Origin: JAWPMT01 sp965267435
Lineage (GTDB): Bacteria > Bacteroidota > Bacteroidia > Cytophagales > Cyclobacteriaceae
Assembly: GCA_965267435.1 (NCBI GenBank)
Contig: OZ253960.1
Span: 3,286,001 to 3,350,000, forward strand
Length of the DNA stretch: 64,000 nucleotides
Reading direction: 5' to 3'
The stretch's first letter is position 1, and every line of letters begins with the position of its first letter. Of this stretch, positions 62,926-64,000 are shown piece by piece. The notes beneath the pieces were generated by a model. It had not been told where the DNA came from, ran no database searches, and worked only from the letters and a program-made list of their open reading frames with translations. The position numbers and the translations under genes are program-made.

Positions 62926-63453
62926 ATGAATAAGGCAGCTTTTCTTATGCTTTTGTCCATTTTGACGGTGAAGTGCACTGTACCTACTTCCCCCTCCGAT
63001 ACCGAGACTGTAAGTGCCCCCAATGCTTCTGCGGTAGCAGCGGAAGATGGCTCCTCCGACGGCTCGTCTTCTTATGATGCTGATATGGCCAAAGAGGTGG
63101 GAGCCGATGACTATGGCATGAGGGAGTACGTTTTTGCCTATCTCCGGAAGGGCCCCAATCGCGACCTGCCAAAAGAGGAAGCTGACCAACTGCAGCGAGC
63201 TCATCTCGACAACATCCAACGGCTTGCGCGCCAGGGAAAGTTGGTCCTGGCTGGCCCTTTCATGGATGACGGTGATATTCGGGGCATCTACATCTTCGCA
63301 GTGGAATCACTGGAGGAAGCTGAGAAAATAGCCATGTCAGACCCAGCAATAGAGGCGGGTAGCTTGACGCTTGAGTTGCATCCGTGGTATGGCTCTGCAG
63401 CGTTGATGAAGATCAATGAACTGCACGCCAAACTCGCCAAGGAAAAGATCTAA
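62926..63453 (+). CDS. Exported YciI-domain protein
   Basis: 175 residues. An N-terminal signal (AFLMLLSILTVKCTVP) has a cysteine at position 17 in an imperfect lipobox, so it may be a lipoprotein. A Ser/Asp/Ala-rich linker (about 20-60) leads to a YCII domain (MREYVFAYLRKG, LQRAHLDNIQRLARQGKLVLAGPF, IFAVESLEEAEKIAMSDP, LELHPWYG), including the His and Asp residues conserved in the family. YciI domains are usually cytoplasmic and of poorly known function; an exported copy is uncommon. It follows the Crp/Fnr gene by 96 nt and abuts the stop of the convergent channel gene. Confidence 0.78.
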   Translation: MNKAAFLMLLSILTVKCTVPTSPSDTETVSAPNASAVAAEDGSSDGSSSYDADMAKEVGADDYGMREYVFAYLRKGPNRDLPKEEADQLQRAHLDNIQRLARQGKLVLAGPFMDDGDIRGIYIFAVESLEEAEKIAMSDPAIEAGSLTLELHPWYGSAALMKINELHAKLAKEKI

Positions 63454-64000
63454 TCATTCTCTCTCGATATAGCGCGTCCCGCATTGCGAGCAGTATTTAT
63501 CGCCTTCGCTGTCAGTGGTGAAGCCACAGTTGTGGCAAGCATGAGAATGACCGCTTTCATCCCTGGCGGCGAGGGCCATTTCAGCGCTGACGATACCCGT
63601 GGGGACGGCAATGATAGCATAGCCCATAAGCATCACGACCGAGGCCACTGTCTGCCCTATCACTGTCTGTGGAGCAATATCACCATACCCTACCGTAGTG
63701 ATCGTGACGATCGTCCAGTAGATACTTTTGGGGATGCTGGTAAATCCATTTTCACCGCCTTCGATAAGGTACATAAGCGTACCCGTGATGATGCAAAGTG
63801 TGAACACCGCACCCAGGAAGACCAGTATTTTGTACCTACTGGCCATGAGCGCCTTGGTGATGAACTCCGCCTCCTTGATGTATCGTGAGAGCTTGAGGAT
63901 CCGGAATACGCGCAGCAAGCGAATCGCCCGGATCACTACCAGATAAGATCCCCCTGTGACAAATAATGCGATATAGGTAGGGAGGATTGCCAGGAGATCG
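63454..64000 (-). CDS. Voltage-gated-type potassium channel with C-terminal zinc ribbon (5' end outside window)
   Basis: The frame is open through base 64000, so the N-terminus lies beyond the window; the apparent start near 63936 is internal. Visible parts: end of S3 (DLLAILPTYIALFV), S4 voltage sensor with spaced arginines (RAIRLLRVFRILKLSRY), S5, the pore with selectivity filter TTVGYGD, and S6 (VASVVMLMGYAIIAVPTGIV). This is a Kv-like six-helix channel of the inner membrane. The C-terminus is a zinc ribbon with two CxxC pairs (ACHNCG and YCSQCG), an unusual cytoplasmic appendage. Convergent with the YciI gene with no gap. Confidence 0.88.
   Translation of the reverse strand, partial: DLLAILPTYIALFVTGGSYLVVIRAIRLLRVFRILKLSRYIKEAEFITKALMASRYKILVFLGAVFTLCIITGTLMYLIEGGENGFTSIPKSIYWTIVTITTVGYGDIAPQTVIGQTVASVVMLMGYAIIAVPTGIVSAEMALAARDESGHSHACHNCGFTTDSEGDKYCSQCGTRYIERE

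Overview
The window looks like a chromosomal segment of a gliding member of the Bacteroidota, most likely order Cytophagales. The evidence is: a gldA-gldF-gldG gliding operon beside dnaN; a 4661-residue exported protein ending in a type 9 secretion (T9SS) sorting domain; three PorE-like TPR/PD40 proteins; a type III glutamine synthetase; MORN-repeat and DUF4369-type thioredoxin proteins; almost no Shine-Dalgarno sequences; and several copies of the Bacteroidota -7 promoter motif TAnnTTTG just ahead of genes. No phage, IS element, CRISPR, tRNA or rRNA was recognised. The first and last genes are cut by the window edges.

Layout. 1-5.4 kb: end of a serine beta-lactamase-like hydrolase, hslV, the pyruvate dehydrogenase E2 gene, a YheT-type hydrolase and a catalytically degenerate SRAP protein. 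5.4-11.2 kb: three tandem PorE-like envelope proteins, the middle one lacking the OmpA peptidoglycan-binding domain. 11.2-17.2 kb: fabH with a small unknown partner, a MORN-repeat protein, a lipoprotein hydrolase plus DUF4369-type thioredoxin pair, and a TPR protein. 17.3-21.2 kb: glutamine synthetase III followed at 5 nt by a protein with a nucleoside-phosphorylase-like C-terminal half. 21.2-35.9 kb: rsmE convergent with the giant gene, built from five ~2.2-kb units (one LamG-like plus three Calx-beta domains each), a sixth LamG-like domain and a sorting signal. 36.3-45.6 kb: an unknown exported pair, tex, tlpA, sixA-ureohydrolase and topA. 45.6-52.6 kb: ECF sigma factor with a membrane protein, dnaN, and the gld operon. 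52.8-54.3 kb: an FMN reductase and a 3-hydroxyacyl-CoA dehydrogenase.

54.5-63.5 kb is the most coherent accessory module. It is a minus-strand run encoding two rhodanese lipoproteins, an outer-membrane porin, an exported two-domain sulfurtransferase, and a three-subunit molybdoenzyme of the polysulfide/thiosulfate reductase type (Tat-exported catalytic subunit, four-cluster ferredoxin, NrfD membrane anchor). Divergent from it is a Crp/Fnr regulator with an N-terminal cysteine cluster, an FNR-type recognition helix and a perfect TTGAT-N4-ATCAA site in the shared intergenic region. This suggests an oxygen- or redox-controlled periplasmic sulfane-sulfur respiration system. The window closes with a YciI-domain protein and a voltage-gated-type potassium channel carrying a C-terminal zinc ribbon.

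Functions are assigned from motifs read by eye. No database search was run.
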